A stretch of 64,000 bases of DNA, taken from Candidatus Microthrix parvicella Bio17-1 (GTDB taxonomy: Bacteria > Actinomycetota > Acidimicrobiia > Acidimicrobiales > Microtrichaceae). The DNA is taken from contig NZ_AMPG01000003.1 of NCBI RefSeq assembly GCF_000299415.1, forward strand, positions 124,001 through 188,000. The letters run 5' to 3'. Below the pieces are notes generated by a model, which had not been told where the DNA came from, ran no database searches, and was given only the letters and a program-made list of their open reading frames with translations. Every line of letters begins with the position of its first letter. The stretch's first letter is position 1. Positions 54,687 to 63,845 of this stretch are shown one piece after another. The translations under genes were made by a program, and so were the position numbers.

Positions 54687-55136
54687 TCAGACGTCGTCGG
54701 GGCGCTGCTCGTGGAAGCGGGCACCGTGGGTTCGGCGATCCTCTTTCATCTCGGACTCGAAGACGTGGTGTCGTCCTCCGACGAGCTGTTTACGCAGCTC
54801 GTCGGAGGCGGCGCGGACGACCGACCAGTAGATCGCGTCGTACTCCTCGACGATCTGAAACGACCAGCGGCCTTCGAGGGCGTTGCGGCCGACGAGTTCG
54901 GTCTCGATGCGCTGGGCCTGGTCCGGGTGGCCGGCGTCGCGAAGCTGGTCGGCGGCTTCGCCGATCAGCGCGTCGGCGTGGCCCATCATCTGATGAAAGT
55001 CGTAGAGGTGGCCCCTGGCCCGCTCGATCCACTCGAGGGCCTCGTCGAACTTGCCGACCGCCTCCACAGTCTGGTCGCTGACCCCTGGGGGGCGTCGATC
55101 TCGTTCGAGCCATGGACGGTCGCTGGGTTCGCTCAT
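54687..55136 (-). CDS. Conserved-looking hypothetical protein, 149 residues
   Basis: A soluble, mostly helical, charged protein: DQTVEAVGKFDEALEWIERA, HLYDFHQMMGHADALIGEAA, then YDAIYWSVVRAASDELRKQL. No family name is recognised. The helical content and histidines (HQMMGHADAL) are suggestive but not proof of metal binding. Codon use fits the host. It converges on the arylsulfatase gene; a strong hairpin lies upstream of its start. Confidence 0.65.
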   Translation of the reverse strand: MSEPSDRPWLERDRRPPGVSDQTVEAVGKFDEALEWIERARGHLYDFHQMMGHADALIGEAADQLRDAGHPDQAQRIETELVGRNALEGRWSFQIVEEYDAIYWSVVRAASDELRKQLVGGRHHVFESEMKEDRRTHGARFHEQRPDDV

Positions 55137-55192
55137 CGGGGGCTGCCCTTCGCTCGGGGAGGCGGATGGCCAAACCTTAGAGCGACGCGGAA

Positions 55193-55220
55193 AGACCCGG
55201 TTCGAAATCGAACCGGGTCT
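55193..55220. terminator. Perfect 13-bp hairpin terminator
   Basis: Arms 55193-55205 and 55208-55220 pair perfectly around two bases (AGACCCGGTTCGA and its complement). On the minus strand it is followed by TTTCCGCG, and it stands between the GAF-type remnant and the 149-residue gene, so it probably ends transcription from the upstream minus-strand genes. Confidence 0.6.
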
Positions 55221-55339
55221 CTCTCAGTGTCCCCCCGGACAAACGTGACGTGCGACAAGTGTGACAGAGGGCGTGAGAAATTGCCTAACTGGCCGTGCGA
55301 GACCGCATCGTCGTTGTGACGGGGAATCGCCGTGACGAG

Positions 55340-55465
55340 CGACGAGCGCTCGCTGACCGTCGGATCCGCAACCAGCGTGAGCAGGTCGGTGACCCCAAAA
55401 TCGTCGACGAGCGTGTCGGACACCTCGATGAAGGCCTGCGCCAGTTTTGCTTCCCGCAGCATCAA
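55340..55465 (-). pseudogene. N-terminal remnant of a GAF-domain regulator
   Basis: The frame opens MMLREAKLAQAFIEVSDTLV, then DDFGVTDLLTLVADPTVSER, as at the start of actinobacterial GAF or GAF-ANTAR proteins, and then drops into unrelated sequence. The rest of the domain is missing. It sits 33 bases downstream of the PNPOx-like gene. No function remains. Confidence 0.4.
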
Positions 55466-55498
55466 GCCACCCTCGCGCAGCGGCCATCCGAGCGACGG

Positions 55499-55975
55499 TC
55501 AACCGACGTTCAGCGTGCCCGATTCTCCGGCCTTGGGCGCGCTGTCGCTCACCTTGGCCCGGACGAGGTCGAGCACCTGCACCGCAGCGTTGGGGGCGGA
55601 CCACCATTCGATCTGGCGCGCTTCGATCCGCATCGCAATCGGCTCGCCGTCCTCCTCGAAAAAGGTCTCGCTCATCGCATCGAGCATCCCGTCGAGTCGC
55701 TCCTTGGAGCCATCCAAGGAAAGGCGGCCCGAGCACGACACCCACAGCCCCCGCTCGCCGGTAAACGAGGCGTTCACCGGCGACCCGTCCGACGGCGTCA
55801 CCCACGACGCATGACGGTTGACCAGAAACCACAGCGCCCCGTCGTCGTCGATGCGTTGCAAGGTGACCGGACGCGACGACAGGTGGCCATGTTCGTCTCG
55901 CGTGGTCACCATGGCCACCTGCCTGCCGCTCAGTTTGTCCTGAAGATCCTCGATCGATTCGATCCGCTCGGTCAT
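55499..55975 (-). CDS. Pyridoxamine 5'-phosphate oxidase-like protein (general stress protein 26 type)
   Basis: A 158-residue split-barrel flavin-binding protein. QVAMVTTRDEHGHLSSRPVT forms the first strands and LWFLVNRHASW the core; EWWSAPNAAVQVLDLVRA at the end is typical of the general stress protein 26-like group. These proteins bind FMN, FAD or F420; the exact cofactor is unknown. GAGGAG lies 8-9 bases before ATG 55975. The longer frame upstream, to 57502, is antisense to the WXG-like gene and is not used. Confidence 0.8.
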   Translation of the reverse strand: MTERIESIEDLQDKLSGRQVAMVTTRDEHGHLSSRPVTLQRIDDDGALWFLVNRHASWVTPSDGSPVNASFTGERGLWVSCSGRLSLDGSKERLDGMLDAMSETFFEEDGEPIAMRIEARQIEWWSAPNAAVQVLDLVRAKVSDSAPKAGESGTLNVG

Positions 55976-56143
55976 CCGCTCGCTCCTCGATGGTTGTACA
56001 TGGCGATTACCCCGATGGTCCGGTCGACAAACCGCCGCTGTGGCTCTTCGGAGTTTGGTGGTGTCCGGGCGCAGCGCACCCGACGGACGGACCGGGGTGC
56101 GAGACCCGGTGTCGTGGGGCGGATACCGGTTCACAGTGAGGGG

Positions 56144-57550
56144 GTGCCGACGAGCGATGCGCTGGGTGCCGACCCCGAGGCTTTGGAACGGCTGGCCGTT
56201 GCCATGCGCGCCGGCGGTGCGTCGCTGGACGGTGCCGACGTGCGCTTGCGTCGTCGTCTGGCGTCGGTCGCGTGGAGCGGGCCCGACGCCCGATACCTTC
56301 AAACGGCTTTTGACGCCGGCGTGCGGCGGGAGTTGGACCGCGCCGGTGGCGAGCTCCGATCCCTGGCCGATCGGCTGGAATCCCAGGCACTCGAGCAGCG
56401 TCAGGCATCGGGCGACGCCCAGGCCGGCCCGGGGGAGCGCGTCGGCGAGGTGCGAACCGATCCGTCGGTCGGCGGACACGCCGGGGCGGCCGGTGGCGAG
56501 ACCACGCCGTTGAACGTGCTGACCGAGACCCACACGCTCGGCGTCGAGGCCGGAGCGTCGCCGGTCGACGCGCGCGCTGAGGCCACGTTGACGCTCACCG
56601 TGTTGGACGACGGTTCGGCCAAGGTGCGCGTGCACACCGACCAGCGCATCGGTGCCCTGCTCGGCGAGGCCGGCGCCGGTGCCGGTGTTGGGCTGACCGG
56701 ATCGAACGAGGTGATGGTGTCCTTCGCCGACGAGGCCACCGCCCGGAGCTTCGTGACCCAGATGTCCGACGCCCTCATGCCCGACGGTGACGCACTGGCC
56801 GACATGGGGGCGCCACCCCGGTGGGCGGTCGCAGCGGGTTTGTCGCTCCCGGCCGTGCTCGTCGGTGGCGGCAAGGCGATCGTCGACGACGTGTCCAGCG
56901 ATGCCGCCGGAGTGCTGATCGCCCATCAGCCGACCGCGATCGATGGCTCCGCCGGAGGTTCCTTGGACACGTGGGCAACCGGCGCGGTCGACCGGTTTGG
57001 CATCGACGCCGAGATCGCCCGTGGAGCGGCCTACCACCCGACCACCGACACCTGGGTGACGTCGACCACCGTGAGCGCCGGCGCAACCGCGCAGGCCATC
57101 GGCGACCTGGGGATCGACCTGTCCGGTGAAAGCACGATCTCGACCACGATCGGGGCCGAGGGCATCACCGAGGGCACCTGGTCGGTCGAGACGACCGGCG
57201 CCGGCGCCGCAGCGCTGTTCGGCGGGTTGGGCATCGGCACCGGGGCCCCGGCGGTCGATCCGGGGGGCGATGAGGTCGTGCGCTTCGAGGCCACGTTGGC
57301 TGCCGACGACGCCCAAACCCGGGCGGCGCTCAACGAGTTCAACCAGGGGCACCCGGCGCCGCACCGGGCGGTGGCGACGCTCGGTCGGATGGTGCGTGAG
57401 GGCGAGTTGACGATCACGGTGGAGCGGAGCGAGGTCTCCGACCTGGGCCGCAGTTACGGGCCGATCCGTGTGATCTCGGACCACGGGGTGACCCGCACCC
57501 AAACCGCTTCCCGACGCAGCCCGGGCGGACCCTGGCGACGTGTGCGCTGA
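56144..57550 (+). CDS. WXG100-like N-terminal domain protein, 468 residues
   Basis: Residues 1-90 look like a WXG100/ESX helical hairpin with the turn motif W44-S-G46 (RLASVAWSGPDARYL). The rest is Gly/Ala/Thr-rich and beta-like with no membrane segment or signal peptide; no catalytic motif is recognised. Proteins of this layout can be type VII secretion substrates, but no secretion genes lie in the window. GTG 56144 has GTGAGGGG just upstream. It stands alone, divergent from the PNPOx-like gene. Confidence 0.6.
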   Translation: MPTSDALGADPEALERLAVAMRAGGASLDGADVRLRRRLASVAWSGPDARYLQTAFDAGVRRELDRAGGELRSLADRLESQALEQRQASGDAQAGPGERVGEVRTDPSVGGHAGAAGGETTPLNVLTETHTLGVEAGASPVDARAEATLTLTVLDDGSAKVRVHTDQRIGALLGEAGAGAGVGLTGSNEVMVSFADEATARSFVTQMSDALMPDGDALADMGAPPRWAVAAGLSLPAVLVGGGKAIVDDVSSDAAGVLIAHQPTAIDGSAGGSLDTWATGAVDRFGIDAEIARGAAYHPTTDTWVTSTTVSAGATAQAIGDLGIDLSGESTISTTIGAEGITEGTWSVETTGAGAAALFGGLGIGTGAPAVDPGGDEVVRFEATLAADDAQTRAALNEFNQGHPAPHRAVATLGRMVREGELTITVERSEVSDLGRSYGPIRVISDHGVTRTQTASRRSPGGPWRRVR

Positions 57551-57694
57551 CCGCGCTCAACGTCGAGGGCCGCCGACCGCGGCCTGCGCCGCCTCGCCGC
57601 TGCGAGGCCCGGCCTGACCGGCGCAGTGGGTATCATGGGGCACACGGAGCGTCGGAATCGTCCGGCGATCGCTATCCGTCCGGGAGGAGCGCCC

Positions 57695-57886
57695 ATGAAG
57701 GTGGTTGTTGATTACGACCTGTGCGAGTCGAACGCGGTGTGCATGGCCATCGCTCCCCAGGTGTTCGAAGTGCGCGACGACGACTTCCTCTACGTGCTCG
57801 ACGAGAACCCGCCCGAGGAGCTGCGCTCCAAGATGGAAGAGGCGGTCAGGCGCTGCCCCAAGCAGGCCATCAGCCTTGAGGGCTGA
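57695..57886 (+). CDS. [3Fe-4S]-type ferredoxin
   Basis: A 63-residue ferredoxin. Cysteines are C10, C16 and C54 (LCESNAVC and RCPKQA). Position 13, where a fourth ligand could be, is Asn, so a three-iron cluster is likely. These small ferredoxins carry electrons to P450 enzymes in actinobacteria. A good GGGAGGAGC site precedes ATG 57695. A ferredoxin reductase follows on the same strand, and a P450 gene is in the window at 26.2 kb. Confidence 0.9.
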   Translation: MKVVVDYDLCESNAVCMAIAPQVFEVRDDDFLYVLDENPPEELRSKMEEAVRRCPKQAISLEG

Positions 57887-57987
57887 ACGCCGCGGGGTTG
57901 TTGTCGACATCGCTCACAGCCTGGAGAGCGTTGTTGGATGAGCCCCGGCCGGTCACCCCGGCCGTCTCCGGAGGGGACCTTGCCCGG

Positions 57988-59223
57988 GTGGCGATCGTCG
58001 GTGCGTCCATCGGGGGCATGTCGACCGCGTCCGGGCTGAGAGGTCACGGCTTCGACGGCGAGATCGTCATGGTCGAAGCGGAGGCCGAGCTGCCCCCGGA
58101 TCGACCGCCGCTCTCGAAGCAGGTGCTCACCGGCGAATGGCCGCTGGAACGCGCCCGCCAACCCGGGAGCGCCACGCTGGACGAGCTTGGTGTCGACCTG
58201 CGCTTCGGGCGGCGCGCAGTCCGCCTGGATGTGGCCACCCGCACCCTGACGCTCGATGATCACGAAACCGTCTCCGCCGATGCGGTGGTGCTGGCCACCG
58301 GTTCGGCCGCCCGTCGGCCACCGATCCCGGGCATCGACCGCCCGGGCGTCCACCTGCTGCGGACCGGCGCCGACGCAGCGGCGCTGCGGGCCGGCCTGGC
58401 CGCCACCCCGCAGCGGGTCCTGATCGTCGGTGCCGGTTTCATCGGCTTGGAGGTGGCCGGTTCGGCACGGGAGCTCGGCCTTCCGGTGACGGTGGTCGAG
58501 GCCTTCGCCACCCCGGCCAGCCGGGTGCTGCCGCCCGCGATCGGCATGGCGCTGGCCGCCGCTGCGGTCGACGCAGGCGTCGACCTGCGCACCGACACCT
58601 CGGTCGAGGCGCTGCTCGGCCCGGGCGTCGAGGGCGCAGCCGGAGGCGACGGCGATGCGCCGGTGGCCGGCGCCCTCCTGAGCGATGGCACGACGCTGGC
58701 CGCCGACCTGGTGCTCGTCGCCGTCGGCGCCGCTCCCGCCAGCGGTTGGCTGAGCGACACCCCGGGCATCGATCTTGACGACGGCGTGCTCGCCGACGCC
58801 ACCGCCATGGCGGCGCCGGGGGTTGCCGTGGTTGGGGATCTCGCCCGGTGGTGGCATCGTGGCGCAGGCGGGTTCGTGCGCGTGGAACATTGGGACAACG
58901 CCATCGAGATGGGGCGCTACGTCGGCGCCCGGCTGATGGCCGGCGACGACGCCGAGCCGTACACGCCGGTGCCGTGGATGTGGTCCAACCAGTTCGGCGC
59001 CAAGTTCCAGCTGGCCGGCCGCGTCAGCCCCGACGATGCGCTCACGTGGATCGATGGCACCCCCGAGGACCGGGCCTGGGTCGGCGTGACCCACGACGGC
59101 ACAACCGTGAAGTCGGTGATGGGCTACAACCGCAACCCGAAGGTGATGCGCATCCGGATGCGCATGGACGGACCCGATGGGTTGGCGCTCGTCGACCTCC
59201 TCGCCGCCGAGTCGACGCAATGA
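57988..59223 (+). CDS. Ferredoxin reductase, FAD/NAD(P)H-dependent
   Basis: A 411-residue reductase of the rhodocoxin/putidaredoxin type. FAD binds at AIVGASIGGMSTASGL right at the N-terminus, and the NAD(P)H motif is VLIVGAGFIGLEVAGSA near residue 150. GVAVVGDLARWWH is the second FAD contact. It moves electrons from NAD(P)H to the ferredoxin encoded just upstream. The start is GTG 57988 with GGAGGGGA about 10 bases upstream; TTG codons back to 57898 would add up to 30 residues. The lysoplasmalogenase gene follows 4 bases later. Confidence 0.88.
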   Translation: MAIVGASIGGMSTASGLRGHGFDGEIVMVEAEAELPPDRPPLSKQVLTGEWPLERARQPGSATLDELGVDLRFGRRAVRLDVATRTLTLDDHETVSADAVVLATGSAARRPPIPGIDRPGVHLLRTGADAAALRAGLAATPQRVLIVGAGFIGLEVAGSARELGLPVTVVEAFATPASRVLPPAIGMALAAAAVDAGVDLRTDTSVEALLGPGVEGAAGGDGDAPVAGALLSDGTTLAADLVLVAVGAAPASGWLSDTPGIDLDDGVLADATAMAAPGVAVVGDLARWWHRGAGGFVRVEHWDNAIEMGRYVGARLMAGDDAEPYTPVPWMWSNQFGAKFQLAGRVSPDDALTWIDGTPEDRAWVGVTHDGTTVKSVMGYNRNPKVMRIRMRMDGPDGLALVDLLAAESTQ

Positions 59224-59227
59224 CACG

Positions 59228-59887
59228 ATGACCGGAGCCGCCTGGGGCCTGTTGTGCCTGACCCTGCTGATCGCGCTGGCAGATTGGGTTGCGGTCGCCG
59301 CCGACCGACGACCCGCCGAGTACGCGCTGAAGCCGGCCACGATGGTGGCGCTGGGGGCCGTCGTTCTGGCCCTCGACCTGCCCGACGGCCAGCTTCGATG
59401 GTGGTATCTGGCGGCGATCGTCGCCTCCCTGGCCGGCGACGTGTTCCTCATGCTGCCCGAGACCGCCATGGACCCGGAGCCGGCGTTCGTCGCCGGGCTG
59501 GGCTCGTTTCTGGTGGCCCACCTGCTGTACGTGGTCGGCATGATCATCCTCGGTGTCTCCGGTGGGGCGCTCGCCGTCGGTGCGGCGGTCGCCCTGGTGG
59601 TGATCGCCACCGTCGGCCGACGGGTTGTCATCGGCGCGAAGGCGACCGACCGGCGCCTGTTCGCGCCGGTGATGGCCTACGTGGCGGTGATCGCTGTGAT
59701 GATCGCCACGTCGTTTGGCACGGGCATCGTGGTTGGAATTGTCGGCGCGTTGTTGTTTGGCCTGTCCGATTCGGTGATCGGCTGGACCCGCTTTCTGCGG
59801 GACTTCCCCCACAGCCGGGTGTTGGTGATGGTGACCTACCACCTGGGGCAGGTCGGCCTCGTGCTGGCGTTGGCCACCGCCGGCTGA
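59228..59887 (+). CDS. Lysoplasmalogenase (YhhN/TMEM86 family)
   Basis: A 219-residue membrane protein with seven to eight membrane helices. YALKPATMVALGAVVLAL, LAGDVFLMLPE and LFGLSDSVIGWTRF are family signatures, with conserved Asp residues in the second and third. Family members hydrolyse the vinyl-ether bond of lysoplasmalogens. ATG 59228 is 4 bases behind the reductase stop, so it is probably cotranscribed. Confidence 0.85.
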   Translation: MTGAAWGLLCLTLLIALADWVAVAADRRPAEYALKPATMVALGAVVLALDLPDGQLRWWYLAAIVASLAGDVFLMLPETAMDPEPAFVAGLGSFLVAHLLYVVGMIILGVSGGALAVGAAVALVVIATVGRRVVIGAKATDRRLFAPVMAYVAVIAVMIATSFGTGIVVGIVGALLFGLSDSVIGWTRFLRDFPHSRVLVMVTYHLGQVGLVLALATAG

Positions 59888-59921
59888 GTGCCGGCGCCCT
59901 GGGGACCCCGGCGGCGGTCGA

Positions 59922-61256
59922 TCAGCTCCCAACCCTGCGGACCTGCAGGCTTCGATCTGCCAGGCGGCCGACCGACCACCGGCCCCAGACACCGCCGACC
60001 GCGTGCCGGGTGTGGTCGAGCCAACGGTTTACCTGGGGCGAGTCGACGCGGCGCAACACCTGGCGGACACCGCCCTCGGCGATCGTGTAGCCGGCCCAGA
60101 CGCCGGGAAAGTCCTTGGGCGAGCCGACCTCGGTGGTGGCGACGCCGGCCACGGTGCGGAGGCGATGGGAATGGGTGTGGCCGGAGCTGACCAGCAGCAA
60201 CTCGCAGACGTCCGCCAACCGGCGGAGCAGCGCTTCGCCTTGGTGACGGGGCACACCGGGCGGGTAGCTCCAGGCGTGGTCGAAGCGCTCGATGGGGTGG
60301 TGGGTCAGCACCATCACCGGGTTGGGGGCGGCGCGGGCCAGCTCGATGGCGGCGGCGCCGACCTCGTCGGTCACCCGGCCACCGTGAGCGCCGGGTCGGA
60401 TCGTGTCGACGCACAGCACGCTGAGGCCGGGCAGGTCCACCCGACGGGCCGGGTGGACCGCGTCGATGCCGACCGCTGCCGCTCCGTCGACCGGCGACAT
60501 CATGCCGGCGCCGTTCTGTTCGTGGTTGCCGCTCATGACGGTCGCCGGCGGCCGCGGGAGGTCGAGCAGATGGCCGGCCAATGCCCACGCGGCCGGGGTG
60601 GAGCGGTCGACCAGGTCACCCTTGATGAACAGGTGCCCGGCGCCCCAGGCGTTCAGTTGGTCGAGCGCCGCCGAGGCGGCCCGGAGGTGAATGGGCCCGG
60701 CGTCCGCTCGCGGCGGGTCGCAGCCGAGCGGTGAGGTCGGTTGTGGCTCGAACATCCTCCCTCGGAGGCCGAACACGTCGAGGCCCAGGTGAAGGTCGGA
60801 GAGGGTGGCGAACCGGCCGAGCTCGGCGCCGAGGGGCGCCATCGTGGTCAGCCGCACGCACCCGGCCGGTCGGCCATCGACATCGAGGGCGACCCGGCTG
60901 CTGCTCGCCGGTGGCAGCCCGGCCAGCTCGATCGATCCGCTGCCGTCCAGGTAGGGCCGCGCTCCGAGGATATCGCCGCTGCCCAGGTCCCGAGCGGTGA
61001 TCGTGGCGTCGGGATCGGTTTCACAGCGCTGCACACCGGCGGGGCCCCGATCGGACTGGAGCAGCGTGCCCAACCAGGTCAGCTGGGCGGTCGTGTCCTC
61101 GACGGCGAAGACCAGCGGCCCACGCCTCAGCCCGGTCGGGCCCAGCGCCGGCCGCGCTCCGGGTACCTCGATGAGGGCCTTCGGCCTCACCGCCGATCCC
61201 GCGTTCAGACACGACAGCGTGTCTGCAACCGCTGGGATCGGCAAGCGGGGCCCCAC
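59922..61256 (-). CDS. Calcineurin-like metallophosphoesterase
   Basis: A 444-residue phosphoesterase. The first about 135 residues are an extra beta-rich domain. The metal site follows: SDLHLG near 150, KGDLVD near 212, GNHEQN near 243, LTHHP near 315 and SGHTHSH near 350. Substrates cannot be told from sequence. The start is GTG 61256, directly after the pepN stop (TGAGTG), so the two genes are translated in tandem. Confidence 0.85.
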   Translation of the reverse strand: MGPRLPIPAVADTLSCLNAGSAVRPKALIEVPGARPALGPTGLRRGPLVFAVEDTTAQLTWLGTLLQSDRGPAGVQRCETDPDATITARDLGSGDILGARPYLDGSGSIELAGLPPASSSRVALDVDGRPAGCVRLTTMAPLGAELGRFATLSDLHLGLDVFGLRGRMFEPQPTSPLGCDPPRADAGPIHLRAASAALDQLNAWGAGHLFIKGDLVDRSTPAAWALAGHLLDLPRPPATVMSGNHEQNGAGMMSPVDGAAAVGIDAVHPARRVDLPGLSVLCVDTIRPGAHGGRVTDEVGAAAIELARAAPNPVMVLTHHPIERFDHAWSYPPGVPRHQGEALLRRLADVCELLLVSSGHTHSHRLRTVAGVATTEVGSPKDFPGVWAGYTIAEGGVRQVLRRVDSPQVNRWLDHTRHAVGGVWGRWSVGRLADRSLQVRRVGS

Positions 61257-63845
61257 TCAGGCACCGCCGGGGACGCGTTGTGCGATCAGCCCTCCAAGCG
61301 ATGGGCGCGAGCGCTCGACCAGCGCCCGATGCACCGCCTGCAACTCCAGGCTCTGTTGCACCAGCTGGTCGCCCGACCCGAGGGGATGCCGAGCGAGGAA
61401 CTGCGGAGCCCCTCGCTCGGCGTCGGGGTCGGCGACGGCATCGTCGGTCAGCCAGCGAATGCCCTCGATCATGCGGGGCAGCGCGTTGGTCGGGAACCGT
61501 TCGGTGATGTCGCCCCAGCGGTCGATGAGGTAGCGCCAGGCGATCGCACCCAGCGTGGGATGGCTCAACGCGCGCATCAGGACGTAGGGGGCGTTTTGGG
61601 TTCGCACCTCGTTGGTGACCAGGTCGAGCGTGGCCTCGAAGTCCTCCCGGGACGGTGTATCGACCAGCGCATAGAGAAAGCGCACCTCCTCCTGCGGGTT
61701 GTCCGCAGCACGCCAGCGGGCCATGAGGTCGCGGTGCTCGGCGGCCGACGCGTCGGCCGCCACCACCCCGGTGGCCGACGCCAGCAGGTTGGCGTCCACC
61801 TTGGCGGGGTCGGCGGCGAGAAGTTCGCGGGCGGCCTGCTGCGTGGCCGGATCGGCACCGGTCACCCCGGCGATCCCAAACAGCACGGCGTACAGGTCCT
61901 GGGCGGCGGCGTCGCCGTCGTGTGCCAACCGGGCCGCATCCTCGAGCGCAACGAAGGAGACCGAGCGCACCCAGGCCTGGAACTGGTCGAGGTGGTCGTT
62001 GGCGATGAGCCGACGAAGGCCGCCGAACACGCCGCCGAGACGCCGCCACACCGCCGGATGGCGGTCGTCTGTCATCGCCTCACACACCTCGACCACACGC
62101 GAGACCTCGACTCGGCCCGCCAGGAGATCTGCCCACGTGTCATCCACCACCAGGTACCGCTCGATCGGCTCCAACTCGCCAAGGTGTGCAAGCAGGTTGT
62201 CCATCAACTCACCGTCGTGGTGGGTGCGCCAGAAGCCATTTCCCGACGCATTGCCCATCACCCACCGGGCATCGGACGGCACCGTCATGGTCGAGTCGGC
62301 CTCCACCAGTTGGTCCAGCACCAGTCGGCCGTCGGGCGTGCCCACCGAGAGCCGCGCGGGGATGGGCCAAGTTCGGGCCTCGGCCTCGTCGGCGCCGAGG
62401 GGTACCGCACGCCGCTGCGTGAGCGCCAGAGTGTCGCCGCTGCGAGCCACGTTCAGTGCCGGGTGGCCGCCGCGAAGGATCCAGGCGTCCATGATGTGCC
62501 CGACCGGAGCATCGGAGGCCGACTCCAGGGCGCTCCAGAGATCGTGTGTCACCGTGTTGGCGTAGGCGTGGTCGGCCAGGTACCGCCGAATGCCGTCCCT
62601 GAAGGTCTCCTCGCCCAGAAACTGCTCCAGCATGCGCAGCACCGAGGCGCCCTTTTCGTAGGTGAGCACGTCGAACATGCCCTCGGCGTCGGCCGGGGTG
62701 TGAACCTCAAACTCGATGGGTCGGGTGGTGCTGAGGGCATCCACCGTGAACGCCGCCGACCGCTCCAGCCCGAACTCCGCCCACACCTCCCACTCGGGTC
62801 GGAAATGGTCGGTGCAGCGCATCTCCATGAACGTGGCGAAGGCCTCGTTGAGCCACAGGCCCTCCCACCAGGCCATGGTCACCAGGTCGCCGAACCACAT
62901 GTGCGCCAGTTCGTGGTTGACGACCGCCGCCAGGCGTCGCTGCTCGGCCCGGGTGGCCCGCGATGGGTCGATCAACAACAGCACCTCGCGGAAGGTCACG
63001 CAGCCCAGGTTTTCCATGGCACCGAAGGCGAAGTCAGGCAGGGCGACCAGGTCGAGCTTGTCGCCCGGGTAGGCGATGCCGTAATAGTCCTCGAAGTACT
63101 CCAGCGCGTGCTCGGCGGCCTCCAACGCAAAGGCGGTGAGGTGGGCCTGGCCGGGTTGATGAACCACGCGCACGGGGGTGGTGCCCACCAGGTGTGGCTC
63201 GGTGGCCTCGAGCGGACCGACCACCCAGGCCACCAGGTAGGTGCTCATCACCATCGTGTCGGCAAAGCTCACCCGCACGAGCCCGCCGTCCACCGGAACC
63301 CGCCCGATTTCGGCGCTGTTGGAGATGGCGAGGTGGTCGTCGTCGGTCACCAGCGAGACACCAAAGGACGCCTTCATGTCCGGTTCGTCGAAGCACGGAA
63401 ACGCCCTCCGGGCATGGGGGGCCTCGAACTGGGTGGCGGCGAGGGTTGCGGTGGTGCCGTCCGCCGCCTCGTAGGTGGACCGGTAGAACCCCACCAGGCC
63501 GTCGGAGATCTCGCCGGTCCAGGCGAGGTGCAACGTGGCCGTGCCTGGGCTCAGCTGGTTTGCGAGGCGCAGCGTGACCGTCTCGGTCTCGTCGTCGTCG
63601 GTCACCTCCGCCGTTTGGGTGGTAACAGCACCCTGACCAGCAGCCTGACCATCGCCCTGGCTCACCTTGGCCAGGGTGATGGTCAGGTCCAACGCGTGCA
63701 GCGTCACCGTGTCGGTCGCCTCGGCGAGGGCAACCTCGATGTCCACCGTGCCGGCGAAGGTGGCGGCCACCAGGTTGGGGGTGATCTCCAGCGCGTAGTG
63801 GCTGGGGACGACGGTGCGGGGTAGCCGGTAGGCGGACTCGGACAC
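61257..63845 (-). CDS. pepN: Aminopeptidase N (M1 family)
   Basis: An 862-residue zinc aminopeptidase. The GAMENLG exopeptidase motif is near residue 278, the HELAHMWFGD zinc site near 310 and the third ligand in NEAFATFME near 333. A C-terminal ERAP1-like helical domain fills residues about 520-860. It removes N-terminal amino acids from peptides in the cytoplasm. It starts at ATG 63845 and ends directly at the GTG of the metallophosphoesterase gene, so they form an operon. Confidence 0.95.
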   Translation of the reverse strand: MSESAYRLPRTVVPSHYALEITPNLVAATFAGTVDIEVALAEATDTVTLHALDLTITLAKVSQGDGQAAGQGAVTTQTAEVTDDDETETVTLRLANQLSPGTATLHLAWTGEISDGLVGFYRSTYEAADGTTATLAATQFEAPHARRAFPCFDEPDMKASFGVSLVTDDDHLAISNSAEIGRVPVDGGLVRVSFADTMVMSTYLVAWVVGPLEATEPHLVGTTPVRVVHQPGQAHLTAFALEAAEHALEYFEDYYGIAYPGDKLDLVALPDFAFGAMENLGCVTFREVLLLIDPSRATRAEQRRLAAVVNHELAHMWFGDLVTMAWWEGLWLNEAFATFMEMRCTDHFRPEWEVWAEFGLERSAAFTVDALSTTRPIEFEVHTPADAEGMFDVLTYEKGASVLRMLEQFLGEETFRDGIRRYLADHAYANTVTHDLWSALESASDAPVGHIMDAWILRGGHPALNVARSGDTLALTQRRAVPLGADEAEARTWPIPARLSVGTPDGRLVLDQLVEADSTMTVPSDARWVMGNASGNGFWRTHHDGELMDNLLAHLGELEPIERYLVVDDTWADLLAGRVEVSRVVEVCEAMTDDRHPAVWRRLGGVFGGLRRLIANDHLDQFQAWVRSVSFVALEDAARLAHDGDAAAQDLYAVLFGIAGVTGADPATQQAARELLAADPAKVDANLLASATGVVAADASAAEHRDLMARWRAADNPQEEVRFLYALVDTPSREDFEATLDLVTNEVRTQNAPYVLMRALSHPTLGAIAWRYLIDRWGDITERFPTNALPRMIEGIRWLTDDAVADPDAERGAPQFLARHPLGSGDQLVQQSLELQAVHRALVERSRPSLGGLIAQRVPGGA

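Noticed and set aside
55295-56143. Upstream part of a long plus-strand frame joined to the WXG-like gene
   Set aside because: Antisense to the PNPOx-like gene; GTG 56144 with its own ribosome site is a better start.
60741-63824. 1027-residue open frame on the plus strand
   Set aside because: Antisense to pepN and the metallophosphoesterase; His/Gly/Arg-rich composition typical of a shadow in high-GC DNA.
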